Virus record (IMG/VR): IMGVR_UViG_3300025292_000108
Location: 1 to 20,197 of that record
Length of the DNA: 20,197 bases
Direction: 5' to 3' (one strand)
Source of the DNA: a virus
Part shown: positions 1-7,825 of the stretch, piece by piece
Numbering within the stretch: position 1 is the stretch's first letter
Layout of the letters: each line of letters begins with the position of its first letter
Translations under genes and position numbers: made by a program
Notes under the pieces: model-generated
Told to the model about the DNA's origin: nothing
Databases searched by the model: none
What the model saw: the letters and a program-made list of their open reading frames with translations, nothing else

Positions 1-924
1 CTTGGCCGAACCCGAACGGTCAGCGTGACCGGCGAGCATGACCTGCGTACCCGTGCAACCACGGTTGTAGGCGCTGATCGCGTTGTCGAGCGTCGAAGCC
101 GCTTCCGGCGTGATGTCCGACTTATCCCAGTCGAAGTACACGATGTACGGTCCCGGGGCGCATTCCACGACCGGCGGCGGCGGCGGAGGCGGCGGGGGCG
201 GCGGCGGAGGCGGCGGGGGCGGCGGAGCCGGTTCCACCGGAGCCGGAGCACCGCCGAAGTTGAACGTCAGCGTGCCGAGGATCGAGTGCGAACGGAAGCG
301 CGTCGAAACGTCGCGGCCGAGCTGATCGACCAGATCGATGTTGTCGGCATTGAAGAAACGATACTTCAGACCCACGTCGATGCTGTCGCTCAGCGGAGCG
401 CGGACGCCCGCAATCGCCTGCCAGGCGAAGCCCGTGTCAGAATCGTCGAGGAAGTTACCGGCATAGACGGGTTCGACCGAAACGCGGGCGACACCGGCAC
501 CACCGCCGACAAAGCCCTGGAGGCCGTCGTCATCGCCGAAGTCGAGCAGGCCGTTGACCATGAAGCTCAGCGCGTTCGTATCGCCGGCGAGGTCGAATGC
601 GCCGGTAGCCAGCGCACCCGAGCCGGCAACCGACTGCGGGATGCCCGGGGTCGCGAAGCGGCCCGACTTGATGTCGGCTTCACGGAAACCGACTTCGACT
701 TCCGCGCGGAAACCACCGAAGTCATAGCCGACAGTGCCTTCGACGTCATAGCCAGCGCGATGATCAAGCGTACCGGCATTGTTGAAGGCGCCGATATCGA
801 GATCCAGGTCCTCGACAAGCATTGCGCCCGCACCAACACCCACGTACCAGGAGTCGTCGCGCGCCAGAGCAGGCGATGCCAGGGCGGTGGAGGCCAATGC
901 CATAGCGACGGCAAGCTTCCTCAT
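1..924 (-). CDS. OmpA-family outer-membrane protein, 3' end cut by window edge
   Basis: An open frame of 308 codons runs off the left edge without a stop. It begins with a clear Sec signal peptide (residues 1-21, ending SPALA before RDDSW). Residues about 22-225 look like an eight-strand outer-membrane beta-barrel, rich in alternating aromatic and Gly residues. A run of 18 consecutive prolines (residues 234-251) then leads to the start of an OmpA-like peptidoglycan-binding domain (VYFDWDKSDIT, residues 262-272, and GHADRSGSAK at the edge). Such proteins tether the outer membrane to peptidoglycan. The start at 924 is preceded by AAAGGGG at a good distance. The gene is transcribed in the same direction as the phage-like cluster but is separated from it by 130 bases and reads as a separate chromosomal gene. 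The family assignment is firm; the exact subfamily is not. Confidence 0.93.
   Translation of the reverse strand, partial: MRKLAVAMALASTALASPALARDDSWYVGVGAGAMLVEDLDLDIGAFNNAGTLDHRAGYDVEGTVGYDFGGFRAEVEVGFREADIKSGRFATPGIPQSVAGSGALATGAFDLAGDTNALSFMVNGLLDFGDDDGLQGFVGGGAGVARVSVEPVYAGNFLDDSDTGFAWQAIAGVRAPLSDSIDVGLKYRFFNADNIDLVDQLGRDVSTRFRSHSILGTLTFNFGGAPAPVEPAPPPPPPPPPPPPPPPPPPVVECAPGPYIVYFDWDKSDITPEAASTLDNAISAYNRGCTGTQVMLAGHADRSGSAK
172..225 (-). repeat. Poly-proline codon tract with 21-base repeat
   Basis: Eighteen uninterrupted proline codons form the linker of the OmpA-family protein. On the plus strand most units are CGG, with AGG and GGG at regular places, so a seven-codon unit (CGG CGG AGG CGG CGG GGG CGG) occurs about twice in tandem. 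The interruption pattern suggests the linker grew by duplication of the 21-base unit. Confidence 0.9.
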
Positions 925-951
925 AGTAATTCCCCTTTCAAGTTGAGATAT

Positions 952-967
952 ACGTCTCGGCAGACGT
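952..967. other. Perfect hairpin in the ompA-like 5' leader
   Basis: ACGTCT and AGACGT form a 6-bp perfect inverted repeat around a CGGC loop. It lies 28 bases upstream of the start codon of the OmpA-family gene and just upstream of its ribosome-binding site. It could stabilise the 5' end of the mRNA or be a protein-binding site; the sequence alone does not decide. Confidence 0.5.
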
Positions 968-992
968 CCTACTCGCCGCTTTGGTTCCGTGC

Positions 993-1021
993 AAGCTAAC
1001 AAATCGTCAAAATGTTGCCAA
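993..1021 (-). promoter_or_regulatory. Candidate promoter of the OmpA-family gene
   Basis: The 130 bases between the DUF2793 gene and the OmpA-family gene are noticeably AT-richer than their surroundings. On the minus strand TTGGCA (1021-1016) is followed after 17 bases by TAGCTT (998-993), a modest match to a housekeeping promoter. TTGACG at 1010-1005 is an alternative -35. A weak TTGG/CCAA stem at 1033-1044, followed on the minus strand by five T, could end the upstream operon. The elements are weak and the call is tentative. Confidence 0.25.
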
Positions 1022-1054
1022 AAAGTCGCACTTGGTTCGCCAAAGAACGAAAAT

Positions 1055-1507
1055 TCAGCCTGAAATCAGAAGACCATGCGCCGCGAGGTGAAGGACCAGC
1101 GTGGAGATCGCACTCCGCGCCTCGGAATCGATGATTGCCCCGCCCGTCGGCACAGCGATCGTCACCGGCGGAACCCATGCGCCACCCTCGAAACGCAACC
1201 GTATATTGTCGATCAGCCGTACCACCGTCATTCCCTCGCGCGGCGCGGCAAATCGCCAGCCGCCCGGGGTCCAGATCGCGACCGCATGGCCATTTCCGGC
1301 CCACGCGCCGGTCGGCGCCGCACCGACGATCCAGCTTTGCCCTGCGGCGGGACTTGCAGGCGGCGTCGCGATCGGACCCGCTTCAACCGCAGCGTGAACC
1401 AGCGCGTCCAGCATGGTGAGTGCCTCGTTATGCGTAACCTCTTTTTGCGCTTGTGAAACGGCGAGTAACGGTAACGCGAAGCGCGGCGTCGTCGGCATGT
1501 CGGTCAT
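1055..1507 (-). CDS. DUF2793 domain protein, last gene of the cluster
   Basis: This 150-aa protein matches the DUF2793 family in its N-terminal signature (LPLLAVSQAQKEVTHNEAL, residues 12-30, then LDALV) and in its central GNGHAVAIWTPGGWRFAAP segment (residues 71-89). The family is found with phage and GTA tail genes, and its role is not established; a baseplate, fibre or spike accessory part is an inference from position. The ATG at 1507 is chosen because AGAGGA lies seven bases upstream. The gene starts 11 bases after the g15 stop, and that stop overlaps its ribosome-binding site, so it belongs to the same operon. The last 30 residues (from PTGGAIIDSEARSAIS) look like a separate short helical tail. 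It is the final gene before the 130-base gap to the OmpA-family gene. Confidence 0.82.
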   Translation of the reverse strand: MTDMPTTPRFALPLLAVSQAQKEVTHNEALTMLDALVHAAVEAGPIATPPASPAAGQSWIVGAAPTGAWAGNGHAVAIWTPGGWRFAAPREGMTVVRLIDNIRLRFEGGAWVPPVTIAVPTGGAIIDSEARSAISTLVLHLAAHGLLISG

Positions 1508-1518
1508 GGCTTTATCCT

Positions 1519-3696
1519 CTATGTCAAAGGCAGCGAAAGCGGCGGCGACAGCGCAAGATCGCCCACCTGGCGGATTTCGATTAGGCAGCCGGACGGCAAG
1601 GCCGAGCGCTCGCTGGCCCCGATGACAAGCGAAGGCGAGGCCCGCTCCCACGGACCTATCCCCGGCACGGGCGGCGACAGCTCGACATGCCATGCCTCAC
1701 GGCTTTCGCCGGTGGGCTGATCGACATGGTCGCGCCAGCCCGCATCGACACGACTGCGTCTTGTCCAGCCGATCGTCACGTCGCCCCCGCCATCGACGCT
1801 GATCTGCCCATGCACCGGAGCCAGAGGCCGGATGGCTTGACCGACCGCCGGAAAATCGACCTCGTTCAGGTCTGTACCGCCGCGCGCCACCCACTGGAGA
1901 AGCGCTCCGCCGCCCTCGGCCAGCCCGGCGATGGCGTCGGGCAACAGCAACACGGCCGGATCGTCGAGCAAGACGAAGGGCTCGCCCGCCGCATGGTTTG
2001 TGCCCGCCTCGGTCCCGGCACGCCCGCGAAGCAGCCGCGACAGGCGCCAGGCAGTCGGCCCCATCCGATCGGCGACGCCGAACTGCAACAGTTCAGCACC
2101 CACCATGGCCTGGTTTGCGCCACCGAGCAGCGCAGCATCGCCAACCGATTCCAGCGTCATCGCGGGATTTACCAATTCGACCACCACAGTTCCCGACAGG
2201 TCGAAGAGGCAGTCATTTCCCGCGGCCAACGGCTCCCCAAGCCGGCCCAGCGCCGCCGCGGGACGCACGGGTCCTACGGGAATGGGCTCGGCACCGACGG
2301 CGGGAACAACCCAGCAATCGGCACCGCGCCAGCCATTATTGCTTCCGGCTCCGGCGATTGCGATCCGCGGCGCCGCCGCCGCCGGACTGCCCGGATTGGG
2401 AAGATCGAAGAGGCAAACCGTGCCCGTAGCGTCGGGCCAGTCGGGCGCGTTCACCGGCACGCCGGGCTCGGCCGGGAGGTCAACGGCGGGCAGCGGCTGA
2501 TGGCGCGCGAGTTCGAGCCATATTTCGTTTCCGCGTACCGTTCTCCCGGCCAGTCGCCAGCCGCTGCCATCGGCCAGCCTCACAACCTGGCCGATCGTCA
2601 GCGCCAGTGCCGCAATGTCGCCCTGCCAGAGCAATGACTCGCGCCCGTCTGCGGCAGCGGCAGCGAGCCGCTGGGCCAGCGCCCGCGCCGACGTCGCCGG
2701 CAACACGGCGGGCAGATCGATCCGCTCCTCACGCACGCCGCCGCCCGCGACCTCGCTCGCCTGCTGGCCCAGCTGATAATCCCGTTCGGGCTCATAGTGC
2801 CGCAGCCGTATCGTACCCGGCAGCGACGATAGCGGGGCGCGGCGATGCTCGATCAGGTCGCCCGGGGCCTGGGTTCGCCGCGCCGCGCGAAAATCCGACA
2901 ATGCCAGCTCGTCCATGGCGGGTGGCGGCGGCCCGAGACGCCAGCCTTCCGGTCCGCTCGCCAGACGGATGCCGTCTGCCTCGAACAACGGTGCGAGCGC
3001 GTCGCGCGCACGGTCGCCCGAAGCCGCATAACCCGCAAAGGCCCATTCGCCATCGCAGCGCCCCTCCTCTCCGAGCAGGCCGTTGCCGACCAGCCCCGCG
3101 TCGACGGTCCCCGCATCGGCCTCGACCTCGAAGGTCAGCGACGGAATCCGGTTGCCGAATGCCCCCAGCTCGAGCTCCTCGAACACGGCATAGGCGAGCC
3201 CGCGGAACGCACTCGCCGACGCCATACCGACCGCCGACGCGATCAACGGATCGACGGCCTGATCCTCGCCTCCGTCATGCCAGCGAAATGTGCAGCGCTC
3301 TTGGAACGCCCCGCTCGATCCGCGCAGCAGATTGCCATCGGCCCAGATACGACGGATCGCGCGGATCGGGCGCGACGACAGCGCGACCGCGAGCGACACC
3401 GCATAGCTATATTCGGTTGTCGACGGCCGCCCCTTGCCGCCGCCCTGTTTATTGCGCCTTTCGATCAGGTCGGTCGCCCAGATCACGCTGCCGGCAACGC
3501 GCATCGTCCCGAACAGCTGCGGAACCTGCTGGCCATAGGTCGATGCCTGAATCTTCAAATCTGCAAGCCGCGGCCCCTCGCGCCCCTTTGGCTTGAAAAT
3601 CTGCGCGTCGATCTGTTGTCCGACCGCGGCACCGATCGCCGCGCCCACCGGTCCGCCGACAATCCCGCCGACCACCGTCAGTACCAGAGTCGCCAT
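1519..3696 (-). CDS. GTA g15-like tail tip / baseplate protein (short form, no TIM barrel)
   Basis: This 725-aa protein corresponds to RcGTA g15, the large tail-tip protein. Residues 1-30 are a Gly/Ala-rich hydrophobic stretch (GGIVGGPVGAAIGAAVG). Residues 48-80 carry the family signature (ASTYGQQVPQLFGTMRVAG followed by SVIWATDLIE). FGNRIPSLTFEV (180-191) marks the junction that in RcGTA-type proteins precedes a TIM-barrel domain. Here the sequence passes almost directly to the phage-tail-3-type beta domains and to the C-terminal fibre-binding region (AMVGAELLQFG, then WRLSRLLRGRAGTE). RcGTA g15 is roughly 1,300 residues from memory, so this is a much shorter version. The ATG at 3696 is preceded by GGGGAG; in-frame upstream extensions would run back into the g14 gene. 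It probably forms the tail tip and the attachment point for receptor-binding parts. Confidence 0.85.
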   Translation of the reverse strand: MATLVLTVVGGIVGGPVGAAIGAAVGQQIDAQIFKPKGREGPRLADLKIQASTYGQQVPQLFGTMRVAGSVIWATDLIERRNKQGGGKGRPSTTEYSYAVSLAVALSSRPIRAIRRIWADGNLLRGSSGAFQERCTFRWHDGGEDQAVDPLIASAVGMASASAFRGLAYAVFEELELGAFGNRIPSLTFEVEADAGTVDAGLVGNGLLGEEGRCDGEWAFAGYAASGDRARDALAPLFEADGIRLASGPEGWRLGPPPPAMDELALSDFRAARRTQAPGDLIEHRRAPLSSLPGTIRLRHYEPERDYQLGQQASEVAGGGVREERIDLPAVLPATSARALAQRLAAAAADGRESLLWQGDIAALALTIGQVVRLADGSGWRLAGRTVRGNEIWLELARHQPLPAVDLPAEPGVPVNAPDWPDATGTVCLFDLPNPGSPAAAAPRIAIAGAGSNNGWRGADCWVVPAVGAEPIPVGPVRPAAALGRLGEPLAAGNDCLFDLSGTVVVELVNPAMTLESVGDAALLGGANQAMVGAELLQFGVADRMGPTAWRLSRLLRGRAGTEAGTNHAAGEPFVLLDDPAVLLLPDAIAGLAEGGGALLQWVARGGTDLNEVDFPAVGQAIRPLAPVHGQISVDGGGDVTIGWTRRSRVDAGWRDHVDQPTGESREAWHVELSPPVPGIGPWERASPSLVIGASERSALPSGCLIEIRQVGDLALSPPLSLPLT

Positions 3697-3707
3697 CGCT
3701 GTCTCCC

Positions 3708-4109
3708 CTATGAAAGCCGCCATCGAGGCGCCGACCGGGTCGTCGCGTCGAGCGGCGTTTCCACCACCCGGCGCAGGCCGGCATGCGCATGGACGAATGT
3801 CGCCCGTCCCAGCAGGCCGAGATGGAATTGCCGCGCCGGCTGGACGAACAGGGCGATGTCTCCGGCCACGATTTCGTCGATGACAGGCACAAAGCCGGCG
3901 ACCGTCAGCGCGGTTTCGACCTGCACCCGTGACCAGCCTCGCAGCGGATAGCCGACCGGCCGTATCAGACACCGCCCTGTCGTTGCATAAGCCGCCGCGA
4001 CCAGCCCGACGCAATCGAGCCCTGTCGCGGGATCGCTTCCCTGCAACCGGAACGCTACCCCGACCATCGTCCGCGCTGCTTCGAACGCACGCGCACCGAC
4101 GTCATCCAC
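3708..4109 (-). CDS. GTA g14-like NlpC/P60 tail peptidase
   Basis: This 133-aa protein has the NlpC/P60 catalytic layout: Cys33 in GLDCVGLV, His96 in QFHLGLL, and a third polar candidate in the FVHAHAG segment (His107 or His109). In GTAs and siphophages this enzyme sits at the tail tip and cuts peptide cross-links in peptidoglycan during DNA entry. The start is a GTG at 4109 that overlaps the end of the g13 gene by eight bases. No good Shine-Dalgarno precedes it, so translation is probably coupled to g13; an ATG four bases inside is out of frame. The length is normal for the phage subfamily, which lacks the extra SH3 domains of cellular NlpC/P60 proteins. Confidence 0.9.
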   Translation of the reverse strand: MDDVGARAFEAARTMVGVAFRLQGSDPATGLDCVGLVAAAYATTGRCLIRPVGYPLRGWSRVQVETALTVAGFVPVIDEIVAGDIALFVQPARQFHLGLLGRATFVHAHAGLRRVVETPLDATTRSAPRWRLS

Positions 4110-4923
4110 CGGGATAACGCGTCAGCAGATCATTGCCGGGCAGGTGCGCCTCACCGCGGAAGTTGACCGCGTTGGCAAAACGGTCGCGACAGGTCGCAAG
4201 CTGCTTGTCGCAACCTTCGGTCAGGCGCACGCGTGCGGGGCCGTCTGGCGCGAACGGCGGCGCCTCGGCGAGATGCAGTGCCGCGCCGTCGGCCACGACC
4301 ACCGGACTCGCCAACCCGCAATTGGCCCCCTCCATCCAGAGCAGCTCGCCAAAGGCCATGCCGGTCACCGGCGCGTCAAGCGTTACCACGCGACCGTCGA
4401 CCGCGACCACATTGCGCATATGCGTCCGCGGCCCCAGATCGACGCGGCACGCCCGATCGCCCAGCACCGCGCGACACGAGGGCGAGGTTGCCGGGCACAC
4501 CGGCCGGTCAAGCCATCGCGTCACGCCCTGCAGCTCCGCGACAAAGGCTGACCCGCGGCGCTCGATTGCCCCCAATGATCCTTGCGCAACGATCACCGGC
4601 GCCAGCCCGGGCGCGCTCCAGTCGGTCACGAACAATTCGAGTTCCGCACCATCCCAGCGCCCTGCAGCGAGGTCGCGGGCCGCAATCGTGTCGCTGGCAA
4701 CGGCCCCTTCCAGATCCATCGTCACGGCATCCAGGCGATCGCTCGTCTCGAGCGCCGATGGCTTCATTCCCGGTGCCGCGCGGTACATTATGCCGCCGAC
4801 GGTCATGTCGCGGTCGTGCGAGGTCAGCCCGATCACGACGCCGTCGCGCCGCGACAGCCGCCAGCACCAGGCGAGCGTCACCAGCTCCTCGCGCATCCAG
4901 TCGGGCGCCCGCTCCATCACCAT
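4102..4923 (-). CDS. GTA g13-like tail hub protein (DUF2163)
   Basis: This 273-aa protein matches the DUF2163 / GTA g13 family throughout, with SHDRDMTVGGIMYRAAPG near residues 35-52 and a C-terminal TEGCDKQLATCRDRFANAVN segment (235-254). The family forms the hub of the tail tip. Four to five cysteines are well placed for a metal or iron-sulfur cluster: Cys143, Cys150, Cys159, Cys238 and Cys245. Hub proteins of this class, including lambda gpL, are known to carry iron-sulfur clusters; that this one does is inference. ATG 4923 has GAGGTG about eight bases upstream. A second ATG at 4917 forms a TGATG junction with the g12 stop and is an alternative start that would remove only two residues. 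Confidence 0.9.
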   Translation of the reverse strand: MVMERAPDWMREELVTLAWCWRLSRRDGVVIGLTSHDRDMTVGGIMYRAAPGMKPSALETSDRLDAVTMDLEGAVASDTIAARDLAAGRWDGAELELFVTDWSAPGLAPVIVAQGSLGAIERRGSAFVAELQGVTRWLDRPVCPATSPSCRAVLGDRACRVDLGPRTHMRNVVAVDGRVVTLDAPVTGMAFGELLWMEGANCGLASPVVVADGAALHLAEAPPFAPDGPARVRLTEGCDKQLATCRDRFANAVNFRGEAHLPGNDLLTRYPGG

Positions 4924-7241
4924 GGCGCCCGCACCTCGACCAGGGGCACGCCCGCCATCTCCCCCGCCAGAAACGTCGCACGGCTCACTTCCAGCCGGTC
5001 CTCGGCAAAGCGAACCGGCACGTCGAACAAATAACCTGCGCGTACGATGATGCCGACCCCCGGCGCGGCATCGAGCAGTATCTCGCCCTCGTCCGTCACC
5101 AGAAATGCAGCCGTTTCCAGTCCGTCGACCGATATGCGTACGCTGCCCTCCACCGGAAGGCGGATCCGGCGCAGCTGCTCGGCATCGCCGCTCCCGTACC
5201 GCTTCACCAGCGCGAACTGCCGCCGTGTACCGTCCCCCTCACCGAGCAGCTGATCGACCGCCGTCGGCAGCCCGCCATCCGCCGCCGAGCTGCAATCGAA
5301 CGGATCGCGAAACCGGAACGCGCGCGCTGCGCCGCGCCGCGCGCGAAAGAAATCGGCGAGCGCCCGCACATCGGCTTCGGACCGTATTCCCGGTCCCGCG
5401 TCATAGCGCATCCGCGCCTCGGCCCATTCGCTCGCGCGCTGTTCGTGCCCCGATGGCGAACTCACGATCTGCGTCGAAAATTCGGTCGCAACCATCGCTT
5501 CGCGCCCGATCGCGAGCGGGAAATCCACTGCATCGAAAGCCTGCACCGCATCCTCCCCGTCAAATGTCACGAAGCCGTCGCGCGCGATCTGCGGCAGTGC
5601 CCAGACAAAGGTCCGCCCCACCCCGGCCTTTCGCGCGCGCGCCGCCGCATCGGCGATCGCCGCCCACTGCGCCCGATCCTCCGCACGCAGCACGAATCCC
5701 GAAAAATAATGCTGATTCTCAGCAGGATAACCGAGCCGCAACGTCATCGCGGCACGCGCTCCGGCGGTCTCGGCACCGCGACCGCCAGTCACCCAGTCAT
5801 AATCCTCGAGCTGCAGCACATCGAAGGCCGGCGCCGCCCACCCCGGCGGCACATTCGCGCGCCGCAGCGCCGGCGCGGCCGGGTCGAGCACCGTCGGCAG
5901 ATAGACGAGCACATGGCTCACCAGCCCCGATGTCCCCGCCTCGTCGCGCGCCGCCGCGATCAGTGCCGCGGTCGACCCTGCCAGCAGCGCCCCAAGCGCA
6001 TCGAGCATCGCCAACTGCGACGTGCCCAGCGTCCCGCGCACATCGGCGATCGGGACGCTCGCCGCCCCCAGTACCGCGGTCGTCGCGGCGTCATAGGCGC
6101 AGATTCGTCCCCCGCTCGCGACCCACCACCAGGGCTCGCCGACCTGGAACTTCGGTTCCAGCCCCGCCGCCGCCCCGATCGCGACGAATGCGCGTGCGAC
6201 GAGCTGCAAATATTCCATGGCCGTCGCGTTCGCCGGCGACAGCAAGGTCGAAGGCGGCTCCCACCCGGTCAGCGCCGGAGCGCCGTCGCTCGCCCGCTGT
6301 TTCCAGTCTTCCCGGCAATAGGCATCGAACAATTCATAGGAGAGCGACCAGATCACGCCCAGCCCCGCCTCGCGACACGCCGTCGCAAACCCCGCATGCC
6401 ACGCCGCACAGGGCGCGTTGGTCGCACCGCCCGCAAGGCTCGCGTAAAAGTCGCCGTCCGACGTTTCGAGCCGCATATAATGGCTCATCCCCACATAATG
6501 GACGATGTCGCCGCGATAGCCGAGTTGCACGATCTGCCGCACCAGCCGCGCCGGCGTCAGGTGATAGCTGTCGTCGTAGCCGCTCGCGATGCAAAGCCCA
6601 TGCTCGGGCAACGTCACGTCGCCGATCGCGAGTACCGACCCCGATCCCGAAGCGGCGATCCCGCTCATCTCGGCCCAGCCCGCTACCGGCGACGCCAACA
6701 CACCGTCGCTGCCATCGTAAACGGGCGGCACCAGCGACACGAACATCCGGTCGATATCGCCCGCCCACACCGGATCGGCCTCGCCCGGCGGCATGAAGCC
6801 GCCGTCAAGGTTGTCGAAATCGAGACTGACGAGCGCATCCTCGCCCGACCCCGTCGCATAGTTCCACAGACGCACATACCAGGCGCGCGGGTTTCCCGCA
6901 GCATCGCGCCCCTCGATCGTCAGCGTCGGCCCGTGCAGCGCGTCGAGCGGCTTCACCCCGCCCGAGCGCCAGCGGAACCGGAGCTGCACATGCCGGAAAT
7001 CGCGACTGGTCTCATAGGCGAGCAGCGGATGATCCCAGCGATCCTCGGCCTCCCAGATCAACCCCGCCAGATCCTGTTTTCGATAGAAGACCGCCTCGAC
7101 GCGCAGCACGCCGGGGGCATCGCCCGTCACGCTCGCCATCATCGGGCGCGCAAAATCGACCGTCCAGAAGCGCGGGTCGAACCGCTTGAGCCAGCCCTTG
7201 CGATGATGCGGCTCCGCCTCCGCAACCAGCGCCCAGCCCAT
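4917..7241 (-). CDS. GTA g12-like DUF2460 protein with large N-terminal TIM-barrel-like extension
   Basis: The last ~205 of 774 residues (from about 565, VQAFDAVDFP to LVEVRAPW) are the DUF2460 / TIGR02217 distal-tail domain, which in RcGTA is a stand-alone protein of about that size. The N-terminal ~560 residues are extra. Residues 1-180 look like a beta-sandwich (VRLWNYATGSG, FVSLVPPVYDG). Residues ~195-560 alternate hydrophobic strands and helices as in a TIM barrel, with conserved-looking GEPWWW (Glu369) and LQLEDYDW (Glu479) at strand ends. These resemble the acid pair of glycoside hydrolases, but activity is unproven. A structural TIM barrel, as in phage tail-sheath-like proteins, is the alternative. 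The start ATG 7241 forms a TGATG junction with g11 and has GGGAGAGGA upstream; a TTG at 7244 is less likely. Confidence 0.86.
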   Translation of the reverse strand: MGWALVAEAEPHHRKGWLKRFDPRFWTVDFARPMMASVTGDAPGVLRVEAVFYRKQDLAGLIWEAEDRWDHPLLAYETSRDFRHVQLRFRWRSGGVKPLDALHGPTLTIEGRDAAGNPRAWYVRLWNYATGSGEDALVSLDFDNLDGGFMPPGEADPVWAGDIDRMFVSLVPPVYDGSDGVLASPVAGWAEMSGIAASGSGSVLAIGDVTLPEHGLCIASGYDDSYHLTPARLVRQIVQLGYRGDIVHYVGMSHYMRLETSDGDFYASLAGGATNAPCAAWHAGFATACREAGLGVIWSLSYELFDAYCREDWKQRASDGAPALTGWEPPSTLLSPANATAMEYLQLVARAFVAIGAAAGLEPKFQVGEPWWWVASGGRICAYDAATTAVLGAASVPIADVRGTLGTSQLAMLDALGALLAGSTAALIAAARDEAGTSGLVSHVLVYLPTVLDPAAPALRRANVPPGWAAPAFDVLQLEDYDWVTGGRGAETAGARAAMTLRLGYPAENQHYFSGFVLRAEDRAQWAAIADAAARARKAGVGRTFVWALPQIARDGFVTFDGEDAVQAFDAVDFPLAIGREAMVATEFSTQIVSSPSGHEQRASEWAEARMRYDAGPGIRSEADVRALADFFRARRGAARAFRFRDPFDCSSAADGGLPTAVDQLLGEGDGTRRQFALVKRYGSGDAEQLRRIRLPVEGSVRISVDGLETAAFLVTDEGEILLDAAPGVGIIVRAGYLFDVPVRFAEDRLEVSRATFLAGEMAGVPLVEVRAPW

Positions 7242-7825
7242 CAATCCTCTCCCTGGGCGACCGCGCGCCGCACCGCGCGTGCCAGCTGCCGCCCCGTCTG
7301 CGCCAGCCTCTGCGGCTCGCTCCCCGCCTCGCCCCGGACATTTACCGTGATCGCGATGTTACGCACGGCCGCACCCGCGGCGTCGATCCGCCCGCTCGCA
7401 GTCGGCACGAACAGCTCGGGCCCGCGCTCGCCGACGCGATAGGCCCGTCCGGCGCTCACCGGCCCGCCTGTCGCGCGGCCCGGCGCGCCGAACAAGGCCA
7501 TCGCGATCGAGGTGCCGAGCGACAGCAGACCACCGCTCCCGCCGCCGCCCGACCCGCCGCCGCCCGCCGCTGCATTGATACCGTTGGAAATCGCCGCGCG
7601 CGCGATATCGGCCATCACCGACAGCGCGAGCCGCTTCAGATCCTCGAACCCCGTCTTGCCGCTGACGATCGCGCGTGACAGCGCCCGCTCGATCGCGCGC
7701 CCGGCATCCTCCGCACCGGCGACCAGCGGCCCGCCCAGTTCGGCACGCATCGCCGCGATATCGCGGCGGAACGCGCCCGTGTCGGCGCGTACCGCAACGA
7801 TCATTTCGTCGATCTCGTTATCCAT
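7241..7825 (-). CDS. GTA g11-like tail tape measure protein, very short
   Basis: This 194-aa protein has the C-terminal tape-measure signature RATGGPVSAGRAYRVGERGP (117-136) followed by ELFVP. Residues 1-80 are helical. Residues 88-99 are a glycine-serine linker (GGGGSGGGGSGG), and 100-113 are hydrophobic enough to insert in a membrane. Tape measure proteins set tail length and help form the DNA channel. Phage versions are usually several hundred to over a thousand residues, whereas GTA versions are near 200, so the length supports a GTA-type short tail. ATG 7825 has GGAGAG upstream and overlaps the chaperone gene by eight bases; the stop shares one base with the g12 start. Confidence 0.85.
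   Translation of the reverse strand: MDNEIDEMIVAVRADTGAFRRDIAAMRAELGGPLVAGAEDAGRAIERALSRAIVSGKTGFEDLKRLALSVMADIARAAISNGINAAAGGGGSGGGGSGGLLSLGTSIAMALFGAPGRATGGPVSAGRAYRVGERGPELFVPTASGRIDAAGAAVRNIAITVNVRGEAGSEPQRLAQTGRQLARAVRRAVAQGED

Noticed and set aside
4233-7442. A very long plus-strand open frame (1,069 codons) opposite g12 and g13
   Set aside because: It is antisense to well-recognised tail genes, is dominated by Arg, Pro and Ala, and shows no domain. High GC leaves few stops in this frame.
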